A stretch of 36,689 nucleotides of DNA from an uncultured Gammaproteobacteria bacterium (GTDB lineage: Bacteria > Pseudomonadota > Gammaproteobacteria > Pseudomonadales > Ketobacteraceae): the NCBI GenBank assembly GCA_913063495.1, contig CAJXXT010000032.1:1-36689 (forward strand), written 5' to 3'. The notes under the pieces were generated by a model. The model did no database searches. It saw only the letters and a program-made list of their open reading frames with translations, and was not told the origin of the DNA. A program made the translations under genes and the position numbers. Of the stretch, positions 9,745 through 18,217 are shown piece by piece. Each line of letters begins with the position of its first letter. Within the stretch, counting starts at the first letter, position 1.

Positions 9745-9888
9745 ATGCAATTCTTTGCCATAACGATGCTACTTGTATTCGCCAACATTTCATTCGTCGA
9801 CGTAAGCACCAAGCCGCAACTATCTTCTCCTCCGATAGAAAGCACTGCAACCCCCTCAATAATTATTGAATCTGTTAACCCGAGATAA
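9745..9888 (+). CDS. Possible small secreted peptide (47 residues)
   Basis: ATG at 9745 opens 47 codons ending in TAA. The first 16 residues (MQFFAITMLLVFANIS) are hydrophobic and signal-like, followed by a Ser/Thr/Pro-rich tail (PQLSSPPIESTATPS). Upstream are a weak GAG-containing site (ACCGAGAAAC) and a TATACT hexamer 33 bp before the start. Its last 14 bp overlap the end of the convergent RND gene. No family was recognised; it may be a real small exported peptide or chance, and only the upstream promoter-like elements favour it. Confidence 0.3.
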   Translation: MQFFAITMLLVFANISFVDVSTKPQLSSPPIESTATPSIIIESVNPR

Positions 9889-12316
9889 CCTCTCCCTGGA
9901 TTAACACTTCAGGTTGATCTGTTAAGGAGTGGCGCTCTTGTCGTCTTTTATCTTTCCTTCCATCAATAAACAGTAACAACGGCACAAAGAAGAAAAAGTT
10001 TACCGCCAATGCAATGGTTACGGTAATCGCCGTTAACATACCCATGCTTGAATTTGGGTAATAATGCGATGTCGCCATCATGCCAAAATTTGCGGCCAAT
10101 ACCATTGTTGTTGCAATTAATGCCAACCCTACGGTTTTAAACGCATACCGTGTGGCTTCAATACTGGTTAAGTTATTCTCTCGTCTAGCTCGGATATATT
10201 TGCTTAAAAAGTGAACGGTATTATCAATCACAATACCCAGTGTCATACAGGCAACAATACTTACCGCTATACCAATTTGCCCTTTCCATAACCCCCATAT
10301 TCCAAACGAAATCATCGCAGGGAATATATTGGGAAAGATACTCAACAAACCATATTTAAAGGAGCGTAATGCAACAATTAATAATAACGATACCACAACC
10401 AGCGCCAACCCAGTTCCAACCAGCATTCCTTTGATATTGTGGTAAGACAACTCCCCTAACAACAAATCAAAACCAACACCTTGTGTTTCCATTTTTTCAG
10501 GTAAATTTTGAGCTATCCAATTTCTCGCAGATCGCTCAAAGGCAATAATTTCATTTGAGGATACCGTTGCCAGCAATACATCCACCCTTACTGCCGAACG
10601 ATCTATATCCATTTGATTCTCTAACCCCAAACCAAAAGGCAAAGACATCTGAAACATTAATGCATACTGAGAAATCAACTCTCGTTGCTCTGGTACCTGA
10701 TAATAGCGAGCGTCACCACCGTTCATATCTCGATTTAACCGTTTAATCGTGTCGGAGAATGTAGAGACAAACATCACATTATCTTGCTCTCTCGCCCAAC
10801 CAGAAAATTGATCAAGCCCCCGCATATAATCAGGCTCCATAATGCCCCGAACCTCACCGGACGGAAAAGCAAATTGAATGCGATGATGTCCTGTGAGCTC
10901 ATCAACCATAAACTGCGTAGCATTCCTTACCTCAAAGGACTCATCAAAATATTCAAACCACACATCATTAAATTCATTTTTCAAACTGCATACCGACAAC
11001 AAAGAAAACACCAACGTTGCAACAATAAATACTGGCTTACGTCGATCTATAACAAAGCCTGCAAATTGATTCATAAACCGGTCGCGCCAAAGAACATTTT
11101 CACCTGAACGCTTGTTCATACCAGGTTGCTTCGATTTCTGTTTCACTTTGAGTTGCGGTAGCACCATAATCATTGCTGGCAAAAAAACTATCGATAAAAA
11201 CCAAGCTGCCATTACACCTATAGATACCAAATTCCCCATATCAGCAAATGGAGGTGACTCTGAATTATTCAAAAATAAGAAACCCACAGCAGTCGTCACA
11301 CTGGTGAGAAATACTGGCTGCATATTAATACGTAAACTTTCCAACATAGCTTCACGCTTTTCTTGCCCTTCACTGATTTGATGCTGAAAAGTCAACAATA
11401 AGTGAATACTATCCGCCACCGCTAACGTCAAAATAATTGCCGGTGCACCACCCATCACCGGCGTAATTTCAACCCCCAGCCAAGTAACAATACCTAACCC
11501 AATGACATTCGACAACGCAATGACAAAATACGTTAAGACTACCGATGCGATACTTCGCAACATAATATAAAGGCAAATCAGCACCGCGATCGTGCTGTAT
11601 ATCGACGTTATGCTTAACGCATCTTCTGTCGCTTTTTTAGAGGCATCCTTAAAAGCAACATGCCCTGACAGCATAAATTCTACGTCAGGATAACGCGCTC
11701 TAAAATCATCTCGCACTGATCTCGCGTACTCCATAATCATTGGTGCATCACGACCACCTTCATTATCAGCGAGCACCGACACATTAACTGAGGCTACATG
11801 CCCGCGAGTGGAAATGACGTTCTCCACAAGATAAGGCTCATTAAGCGCTATCTGTTTAATCTTATCCAATTGTTTATCGGATAAACTGAGGGGCTCATCG
11901 ACCAAATCTATAACATCTAAGTCATCACCATTAACCTCGGTATGCTGAAAATTCACTAACGAGTCAACGCGAAGTGTTTTAGGCAACGTCCAGGCTTTAT
12001 TGGTCAACTCTTGAAGCATGACCAGGTTTTTACGCGTAAAGACATTGTCATTTTTCGGATGAACGATAAAAACCACATTATCGTCTTTGGTAAAGCGCTG
12101 CTCCAATGCAATTAGGCGCTGCATTCCTTCATTATCCGGCCCAAACAACACCCGGGGATCATTATTTAGCTCAGCAAATCGCAAGCCATAGCCCGATGTG
12201 CCAACAACAAGAAGGGTGAACATGATGCAAACCCAGGGATGATCGACAATAAACCGTTGAATATAGTGAACAAACCCAGATGGTTCTACGCTATCAACCT
12301 GAGATTTCTTATTCAT
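9875..12316 (-). CDS. MMPL/RND-superfamily exporter
   Basis: 813-residue inner-membrane protein with two homologous halves, each a transmembrane helix, a large periplasmic domain, then a cluster of helices. The proton-relay positions typical of the MMPL branch are seen as Asp in LTLAVADSIHLLLTF (first half) and in TLGIVIDNTVHFLSKY (second half). It has no outer-membrane channel or adaptor neighbour, unlike drug-efflux RND systems; such stand-alone proteins usually handle lipids, hopanoids or other hydrophobic compounds, but the substrate here is unknown. It lies 148 bp downstream of a MalT-like regulator on the same strand, which may control it. The start ATG has an AGAGATAAAAGG-type leader. 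Confidence 0.85.
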   Translation of the reverse strand: MNKKSQVDSVEPSGFVHYIQRFIVDHPWVCIMFTLLVVGTSGYGLRFAELNNDPRVLFGPDNEGMQRLIALEQRFTKDDNVVFIVHPKNDNVFTRKNLVMLQELTNKAWTLPKTLRVDSLVNFQHTEVNGDDLDVIDLVDEPLSLSDKQLDKIKQIALNEPYLVENVISTRGHVASVNVSVLADNEGGRDAPMIMEYARSVRDDFRARYPDVEFMLSGHVAFKDASKKATEDALSITSIYSTIAVLICLYIMLRSIASVVLTYFVIALSNVIGLGIVTWLGVEITPVMGGAPAIILTLAVADSIHLLLTFQHQISEGQEKREAMLESLRINMQPVFLTSVTTAVGFLFLNNSESPPFADMGNLVSIGVMAAWFLSIVFLPAMIMVLPQLKVKQKSKQPGMNKRSGENVLWRDRFMNQFAGFVIDRRKPVFIVATLVFSLLSVCSLKNEFNDVWFEYFDESFEVRNATQFMVDELTGHHRIQFAFPSGEVRGIMEPDYMRGLDQFSGWAREQDNVMFVSTFSDTIKRLNRDMNGGDARYYQVPEQRELISQYALMFQMSLPFGLGLENQMDIDRSAVRVDVLLATVSSNEIIAFERSARNWIAQNLPEKMETQGVGFDLLLGELSYHNIKGMLVGTGLALVVVSLLLIVALRSFKYGLLSIFPNIFPAMISFGIWGLWKGQIGIAVSIVACMTLGIVIDNTVHFLSKYIRARRENNLTSIEATRYAFKTVGLALIATTMVLAANFGMMATSHYYPNSSMGMLTAITVTIALAVNFFFFVPLLLFIDGRKDKRRQERHSLTDQPEVLIQGEVISG

Positions 12317-12464
12317 GCCTTTTATCTCTATTTTATTAATATCTTCCTATTGTGCTCAAATAAAGATAAAAATCGCATAATCAAAAAGGGTTATTTTAAG
12401 CGCTAATCTGCAATTAACACCAGAAAAGCCTCCTGATATGCCTCTTAGAATAAGGGAGTCTCTA

Positions 12465-15173
12465 TTAATCTGTGAATACCCCCACATCCAGAGCTTTAGA
12501 TACCGCCTGAGTACGGCTCTTTACCATGAGTTTCTCATACAGATTTCGTATATGTACTTTTGCTGTGTTTGCAGAGATAGATAGCCGGTCTGCGATTTCA
12601 GCATTCTTCAAACCTTGCTTGATCAACCACAAAATCTCTATTTCCCTTGATGTTAAACTTTCTTTTACTTTGCTATTCTCATGATGTAAGGCTTGCTTAT
12701 CAGCGCCTCCTGACTGAAGCGAGAACTGCTTTTCAAGGTAACCACGGTATGCTAACAAGGGAGCACTTAACCCTCGTAAGTTTAACAATAAAGGCCCAAT
12801 AACAACCCAATCATCTAAAAATACCCGGCAATACCCTGCGCGTTCACCAATAACAATAGCTTTCAACAAAAAGCGACGAGCGCTCGAAGAATCCTGCTGC
12901 CTTTCACTCATCAATACACTCAGTATTAACGCTCTAATTGAACTTAACATCCTTCCATTCCGCTCACTGTCTTCCAAAATAAACGTAAGTAACTGCCTAG
13001 CTTGCTCAAGTTTATCTTGTAATATTAAGGCTCGAATCAACAAAAAACGCTCTTCTTCGCTTCGATAGTAGGTAATCTCCTGCAATCGAGACTGTTCCTC
13101 ATCAGCCCATTTTGTTAATGCCTCATATTTACCCTGACAAAATGCTAGCTTTGCCAAAAACATACTAATTGGAGGGGATATAAAGGACCAAAAACTTAAA
13201 TGGTCTGCAAAATCATCCTGAGCAGCACGTAATAACTGATCAGCTTCAGAATAACGTCTTGCCCCCATCAACGCATTGGCATACGTAATATCGGTTAATG
13301 CTTTTTGCCCTGGCATGGCTGCAGAGCCCGTATGGTTTCTCAAGTTACCCCAGCATTCAGCAACCTTTTCAAACTGGTTTATTTCACGATACATATCCAG
13401 TTTACAAATATCCGACCAACCGATAGCCAAACCAGGGTCTGGCCCAATGGAATCAACCCACCGATGAAACTCCGCAAAACATTCAAATGACCCACTCACA
13501 TCACCACCGTAATAACGAGCCATGCCTAGTGTTTGCGCCAGACTTAGCGCTATAAATTGATTATTCTCACGTTTTGCTTTGCTTAAAATTGCCGGTGCGT
13601 ATTTGATGATATTGGTCATATCACCTCTGACAAAATAATCAATCACTACACCTAGCTGAACCCCTAAGTCTTCATTTTGATGCGAGCTTTGAATAAGTGA
13701 TTCGTGATCGGCAATTAGCCGCCTCGCGCCCTGAGGGTCTCCAGAAATATGCGCCAACTGAGTACGGTATACCGCTACATGACTCAGTAACTGCTTGCGC
13801 TCATCATCCGACAATACAACCCGCCCTTCATCAAGCAGCTCTTCAATACGATCTAAATACTCCGCAGCGGGGGTAATGTTATTGCTGCGAAATAACGACC
13901 AAGCCTTTATCAGCAACAACTTAGGTCTATTTTGCAATTCATCTTCTGGCAGTCTATCCAACAAAGACTCGGACAACGCATCTTCACTGCCCAACACCCT
14001 GCCATAACTAATACTTTCCACCAGCTCGGATGCACGAGACCATTGCTCTGCGGCAAGATAGTGCTCAATAGCCTCCTCTTTGTGCCCTATTGCTTCAAAA
14101 GCAATAGCAGCCTTTGCATGTAACTGGTGTCGCCCCGTTATGGTTTTCTTATCAAACTGTGATAACAAAGCCTCACGAAATAACTCATGAAAACGATACC
14201 AGTCAGCTTCTCCATGGAGGGACTGGATAAATAAATTCTTATCTTTAAGCTGTTCGATAATCTCACCGCTATTTTTAATCGAGAAAATACGGTCTAACAG
14301 CTCTGTCGAAAAACATGCTAACGGTGATGTATCAATAACAAAATCACGAACTTCTTGATCGAGACCAGAAATAACCTCATCAAATAGGTAGCGTATCACC
14401 TCTTCATCCAAATCGGTCAACGCTCGGGTTAAAACACTATCTTCCTTTGCCATTGGCAAATCACGCTGCATTGACAACACCGCTAGCTGAACCGCTGCCG
14501 CCCAACCTTCTGTTCTTTTCTGCAGCACAAATATACTGTCTTCGCTCACGGTACCCGATAAACGTTGCTTCAAAAACAACGCTGTTTCTTCAGCAATAAA
14601 TGCCAACTCAACACTAGTAACTTCAATCAATTGACCTCGAACTTTTCGCCGTTCGATAAATAACGGTGGCTGAGTTCGACTGGCAAGAACAACATGAATA
14701 GATAAAGGTAAATTATCAAACAAATACGCCATTGATTCATGTATCGATACATTGTGAATGACATGATAATCATCCAATACCAGAACCAATGGCTCCGATA
14801 GTCTACCACTCCCCCACATCAACAATTCATTGAGCAGCATTTCCACCAACTGGTCGATATGCGCAGGAGATAAATCTAATAACATCGCTTGAGACTTTGG
14901 GGCTATATGCTCATCACTTCGCTGAATAGCACCGACTAAATATCGCCAAAACCGCAGCACATCATTATCCCGAGCATCTAGGGACAACCAAACCGGCGGC
15001 AATTCACACGCAGCTAACCATTGAATAATTAAGGTGGTTTTACCGTACCCTGGAGGAGCCTGTAGCAAACTGATATGCCCAGGTTCTGGACTACCCAGCC
15101 GAGAAAACAGCCGCTGCCGAAGCATCAGCTGGGATGGAATAATAGGCACTAAAAACTTGGTTTCTAACAACAT
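12465..15173 (-). CDS. Large MalT-like (LAL) LuxR-family transcriptional regulator
   Basis: 902 residues: N-terminal STAND-type ATPase with Walker A APPGYGKTT (39-47) and Walker B LVLVLDDYH (Asp134, Asp135), a long helical repeat middle region of TPR type (about 380-820), and a C-terminal LuxR helix-turn-helix LTSREIEILWLIKQGLKNAE, then ISANTAKVHIRNLYEKL (about 835-895). This is the MalT/AlkS architecture: an inducer- and ATP-dependent activator. The ligand is unknown; the RND exporter gene downstream is a likely target. An AlkS-like role in hydrophobic-compound metabolism is possible given that neighbour, but no alkane genes are present. The ATG start has only a weak ribosome binding site. 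Confidence 0.88.
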   Translation of the reverse strand: MLLETKFLVPIIPSQLMLRQRLFSRLGSPEPGHISLLQAPPGYGKTTLIIQWLAACELPPVWLSLDARDNDVLRFWRYLVGAIQRSDEHIAPKSQAMLLDLSPAHIDQLVEMLLNELLMWGSGRLSEPLVLVLDDYHVIHNVSIHESMAYLFDNLPLSIHVVLASRTQPPLFIERRKVRGQLIEVTSVELAFIAEETALFLKQRLSGTVSEDSIFVLQKRTEGWAAAVQLAVLSMQRDLPMAKEDSVLTRALTDLDEEVIRYLFDEVISGLDQEVRDFVIDTSPLACFSTELLDRIFSIKNSGEIIEQLKDKNLFIQSLHGEADWYRFHELFREALLSQFDKKTITGRHQLHAKAAIAFEAIGHKEEAIEHYLAAEQWSRASELVESISYGRVLGSEDALSESLLDRLPEDELQNRPKLLLIKAWSLFRSNNITPAAEYLDRIEELLDEGRVVLSDDERKQLLSHVAVYRTQLAHISGDPQGARRLIADHESLIQSSHQNEDLGVQLGVVIDYFVRGDMTNIIKYAPAILSKAKRENNQFIALSLAQTLGMARYYGGDVSGSFECFAEFHRWVDSIGPDPGLAIGWSDICKLDMYREINQFEKVAECWGNLRNHTGSAAMPGQKALTDITYANALMGARRYSEADQLLRAAQDDFADHLSFWSFISPPISMFLAKLAFCQGKYEALTKWADEEQSRLQEITYYRSEEERFLLIRALILQDKLEQARQLLTFILEDSERNGRMLSSIRALILSVLMSERQQDSSSARRFLLKAIVIGERAGYCRVFLDDWVVIGPLLLNLRGLSAPLLAYRGYLEKQFSLQSGGADKQALHHENSKVKESLTSREIEILWLIKQGLKNAEIADRLSISANTAKVHIRNLYEKLMVKSRTQAVSKALDVGVFTD

Positions 15174-15244
15174 AATGAGTGTGTTTTTCTTTTTGTATAG
15201 AAATCAGATCCTACAGTGTCCTATGTTAACGGTTTTTGATCAAT

Positions 15245-15643
15245 CTAATCCTTATTCTCATCATAAATAGGTATCTGCCCCGTTCGCTCAAACCAGTCAA
15301 CTTTGGAGCCATAAAAAATATGGTAATCTGGAGTGTGGTTAATGGGGGTCGTTAACGTCCCCAAGCGTAACCGCACCACCTCAGGCATGTCCATTCGCTG
15401 ACTAAATATAGGACTACCGCAGTTTTCACAAAAAACTCGACGCTTTTCTTTGCTAGCAAAGTACGATTTTAGTGTTGTCTCTCCCGTCAAAAATCGTAGT
15501 TTAGCAATCTCAATCGGGGCATTTGTCACAAACGGTGTACCTTGTGCTTGCCGACACTGACTGCAATGACAAATGGCAGTCTCCGTTATCTCCCCATCAT
15601 ATTCATAGGTCACATCACCACACAAACAACGTCCTTCTAACAT
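15245..15643 (-). CDS. GFA-family zinc-binding protein
   Basis: 132 residues of the GFA/Mss4-like fold. The zinc ligands are visible as CLCG near the N-terminus (C6, C8), CHCSQC (C25-C30) and CENC (about 72-75), the standard spacing of the family originally described from glutathione-dependent formaldehyde-activating enzyme. Most members lack that activity and their role is unknown. The start ATG is preceded by a strong AAAGGAG that lies right at the stop of the AraC-type gene upstream (16 bp between genes), so the two form an operon. Confidence 0.85.
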   Translation of the reverse strand: MLEGRCLCGDVTYEYDGEITETAICHCSQCRQAQGTPFVTNAPIEIAKLRFLTGETTLKSYFASKEKRRVFCENCGSPIFSQRMDMPEVVRLRLGTLTTPINHTPDYHIFYGSKVDWFERTGQIPIYDENKD

Positions 15644-15659
15644 TTTACTACTCCTTTAA

Positions 15660-16694
15660 TTAACTTGATCTAACACTACCTGGCGAACTCCCTGTCCAGC
15701 GCTTGTATGCTGCATTAAAAGCCGTTAGTTGCTGATATCCCAGCAACATAGATATTTCTAACAAAGACAAGGTTGTTTCACGCAAATAATAAGCCGCCCG
15801 TTCTTGCCGTACTGTATCAACAATAGCCTGGTAAGTCGTGCTCTCTTCTTGTAAGCGTCTACGTAATGTTCTCTCACTAACATTCATCCGTGACGCTAAT
15901 GCTTTCTGGCTAGGTTCTCCGCGGGGTAACTGTTTAAGAATATTACTTGCCACCTGAGAGGATACTGAACAATCATCTATTGCAGAAGCCAATTCATCCG
16001 CCTCTTTCGCCATTACTCGATGAACAAAAGGGTCTGATTTCAAAATGGGCAATGCTAATAAATCTGCATCAAATCGAATACTTGCAATACTTTGTTCAAA
16101 CAACAAATCAGATCCGAACACCTCATGCCAAGCTGCCATGCACGCAGGGGGGCGATGAGAAAAGCACACCGCCATTTTCAACTCGTCACGACCAGTTAGC
16201 CGTTTACCCAAAGTTACCCATACGGCTAGAAATAGATCTTCCAAGATTGCTAAGTATTGGCCGCTTTTTAATGACCAGCGCACATCAACAACACCGTCTA
16301 ACAATACAATTTCAGTACATCCCCGAGTCATCACTAATGTTTCGTATTTGGGGATTAACTGCAATGCCTCAAACAATGTATTGCAACTTGCCGCAGCATA
16401 TCCAAGCGCGTTAAAGCTTGAAACCGCTAATTCTCCACCAAGACGTACGCCAGCTGCTTCATCCCCCATCACCTTTTCAATAGCCGTCAGCAAGGCAATA
16501 AAACCTTCCCTCTCCACTCGTGATGTAGGCGCGTCATAAAGTGCTTCACCAATCCCTAATTCATCCAAAATAGACGCTATAACACGCTCATCCACCCCTG
16601 ACGCCTGCGCAGCAGTGATCACACCCGTCACCAAGGATGCTGCCACTGTATCTCGTGGCATTAGTGTATTTTTGTTCTTTTGGCCTACAGGCAT
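15660..16694 (-). CDS. AraC-family regulator with arabinose-binding-type N-terminal domain
   Basis: About 344 residues. The C-terminal AraC helix-turn-helix is clear: SQKALASRMNVSERTLRRRL then LSLLEISMLLGYQQLTAFNA and YKRWTGSSPG. The long N-terminal part (about 20-200: GGELAVSSFNALGYAAASCNTLFEAL and so on) matches the Arabinose_bd type of OruR/GbdR-like regulators, common in lipid-degrading gammaproteobacteria. The start is uncertain: GTG 16709 (with GAG nearby), ATG 16694 (used here) or ATG 16661 are all in frame. It is divergent from the membrane protein at 16779 and followed by the GFA gene. The target genes are not evident. Confidence 0.85.
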   Translation of the reverse strand: MPVGQKNKNTLMPRDTVAASLVTGVITAAQASGVDERVIASILDELGIGEALYDAPTSRVEREGFIALLTAIEKVMGDEAAGVRLGGELAVSSFNALGYAAASCNTLFEALQLIPKYETLVMTRGCTEIVLLDGVVDVRWSLKSGQYLAILEDLFLAVWVTLGKRLTGRDELKMAVCFSHRPPACMAAWHEVFGSDLLFEQSIASIRFDADLLALPILKSDPFVHRVMAKEADELASAIDDCSVSSQVASNILKQLPRGEPSQKALASRMNVSERTLRRRLQEESTTYQAIVDTVRQERAAYYLRETTLSLLEISMLLGYQQLTAFNAAYKRWTGSSPGSVRSS

Positions 16695-16778
16695 AAGTAA
16701 TTGGCCCACCTTCGCTCACACACTTTATCGTTAGCCAATTATCCTAAGCCCTTATTATTGAATTACAAGAGAAGAACG

Positions 16779-17414
16779 ATGATTACTGAATCCGCTTTAC
16801 AAGCCCAATCTATTCTACGCGACAGCAGCCATTTCTCTTGGTATGTCATACCAATGCTTATCATTGTACTTTATATCTATTTTCAAGAGGCAGACAAAGG
16901 TAATTGGAGCCGAATACTAGCCGCTTTGGCTTTTTGGGGAATGGACTGGTTTAACGAAATTTGGAATAGCCTGATATTCCATTTTTCAGATTTTGCACCG
17001 ATGTGGGCCGCTCCAGGGGGGGACACTGCGTACCTGATTCTTATTGGACTCAATATAGAAATCTGCTTCATGTTTGCAATCACCGGAATCGCTGCAACAT
17101 TAGCAATCCCAACCGATAAACATGCAAAAATATTCGGCATCAACAACCGGCTTGTATTTGCATCTGCCATGTCAGCCTGTTCTGTAGCCGTGGAAGTTGT
17201 ATTAAACAGTATCGGTGCCCTCACCTGGGACTGGTCATTTTGGAATGCTGAGTACCCCTATCCAATTTTCCTATTTGGCTATATGACATTTTACCTTGTC
17301 TGTTATTGGGTATTTGATATGGAATCAAGAAAGAAACAAATCACTGTTGTTAGCAGTATCTTTATATTCGATATCATTGGCTTAGGTGTATTCGGCTCGC
17401 TAGGTTGGTTGTAA
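16779..17414 (+). CDS. Uncharacterised multi-pass membrane protein
   Basis: 211 residues with about six hydrophobic helices (roughly 20-38, 46-66, 87-110, 126-146, 160-178, 188-208). It is unusually rich in Trp and aromatic residues near the membrane faces, with charged or polar residues inside helix-adjacent segments (FWGMDWFNEIWNSLIF; SVAVEVVLNSIGALTWDW) that look conserved and functional. I do not recognise the family. The start is ATG 16779 because AGAGAAG lies 4 bp upstream; the open frame continues back to 16701 without a site. It is divergent from the AraC-type regulator, which may control it, and converges on the 17443 gene. Confidence 0.75.
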   Translation: MITESALQAQSILRDSSHFSWYVIPMLIIVLYIYFQEADKGNWSRILAALAFWGMDWFNEIWNSLIFHFSDFAPMWAAPGGDTAYLILIGLNIEICFMFAITGIAATLAIPTDKHAKIFGINNRLVFASAMSACSVAVEVVLNSIGALTWDWSFWNAEYPYPIFLFGYMTFYLVCYWVFDMESRKKQITVVSSIFIFDIIGLGVFGSLGWL

Positions 17415-17442
17415 CCTTGAATGAGAAGGCATTGTAGAGTGC

Positions 17443-18216
17443 TCAGTTCTTCTTGGTGTCATGGGGGATCGCAGGCATTAGAGGAACAAGCGTTGCACTA
17501 AGCTGATTCGCCAAACCTAAAACAACGTGTCGTACAATGTGATGCTCTGCATTATCCAACGGGAGCTCCGAAACAATTGCTTGGGGTGCAATGGAAATTT
17601 CTAGAGAAAGCGGCGTGTTATTGTTTGTAGCTGTAGGCTTAAGAATAGCGAATTCGACAGCAACATTCTCACCAAAACCGTAAGTACCGCGGACTTCAAA
17701 GGGGTACTCGGCTACTTTACTTACTGTATCCGGGCTAGCTGTACCCGGGCTAGAGCTAGCCCCTGAAAAGTAAAGACTGTAATCTGAGCGTTGATGATGT
17801 GCAAAAGTGACGTTGATTGCGCAATAATTACCATAGGGAATATCAAGCTCCCCGATATTCCAGTCGGTTGCTTGCAATAAATTTATTTTCCGGTGAACCG
17901 ACAGTTGGGTGGGCTCAGTGAATGCAACACCGTGATTTGCATAAGCACTGGAAATAAACCAATCCAACCAGTTCCCTGGTGGAGTTTCCGCCTGTTTTGA
18001 GTATTTCTGACAGGGGAATAACTCTAGGCTAAACAAGGACAGATAGGCTTCGTTGATTATAATCGATTGTTTAGAATGAGAGATAACGTTCGCAATGGCA
18101 GGCACCCGCAAGCGAACGTTAACTTTTCGAGACTCCTCCCCGTGACCAAAACAAGTCTGATTGCTACACACCAATGCAGCAATCAAAAGAATCTTTGTTA
18201 TGAGTACCTGCCACAT
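17443..18216 (-). CDS. Periplasmic protein of unknown function, partner of the ASST-YHYH lipoprotein
   Basis: 257 residues from ATG 18216, which lies 1 bp after the stop of the upstream gene (TAATATG), so translation is probably coupled. An N-terminal signal peptide (WQVLITKILLIAALVC) ends before a GHGEE sequence. The mature protein seems to be all beta, with HGVAFTEPTQLSV, LDIPYGNYCAINVTFAHH and EHHIVRHVVLG. The repeated histidines and two or three cysteines suggest metal binding, but this is inference. The frame stays open 33 codons further upstream inside the neighbouring gene; that extension would place the signal peptide internally and is rejected. The family was not recognised. Confidence 0.7.
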   Translation of the reverse strand: MWQVLITKILLIAALVCSNQTCFGHGEESRKVNVRLRVPAIANVISHSKQSIIINEAYLSLFSLELFPCQKYSKQAETPPGNWLDWFISSAYANHGVAFTEPTQLSVHRKINLLQATDWNIGELDIPYGNYCAINVTFAHHQRSDYSLYFSGASSSPGTASPDTVSKVAEYPFEVRGTYGFGENVAVEFAILKPTATNNNTPLSLEISIAPQAIVSELPLDNAEHHIVRHVVLGLANQLSATLVPLMPAIPHDTKKN

Positions 18217-18217
18217 A

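Noticed and set aside
10555-11381. Several plus-strand open frames inside the RND exporter gene
   Set aside because: They are antisense shadows of a well-supported gene with composition typical of frame artefacts.
15245-15643. Active glutathione-dependent formaldehyde-activating enzyme
   Set aside because: Only the zinc-binding fold is supported; no formaldehyde-oxidation genes are nearby and most family members lack that activity.
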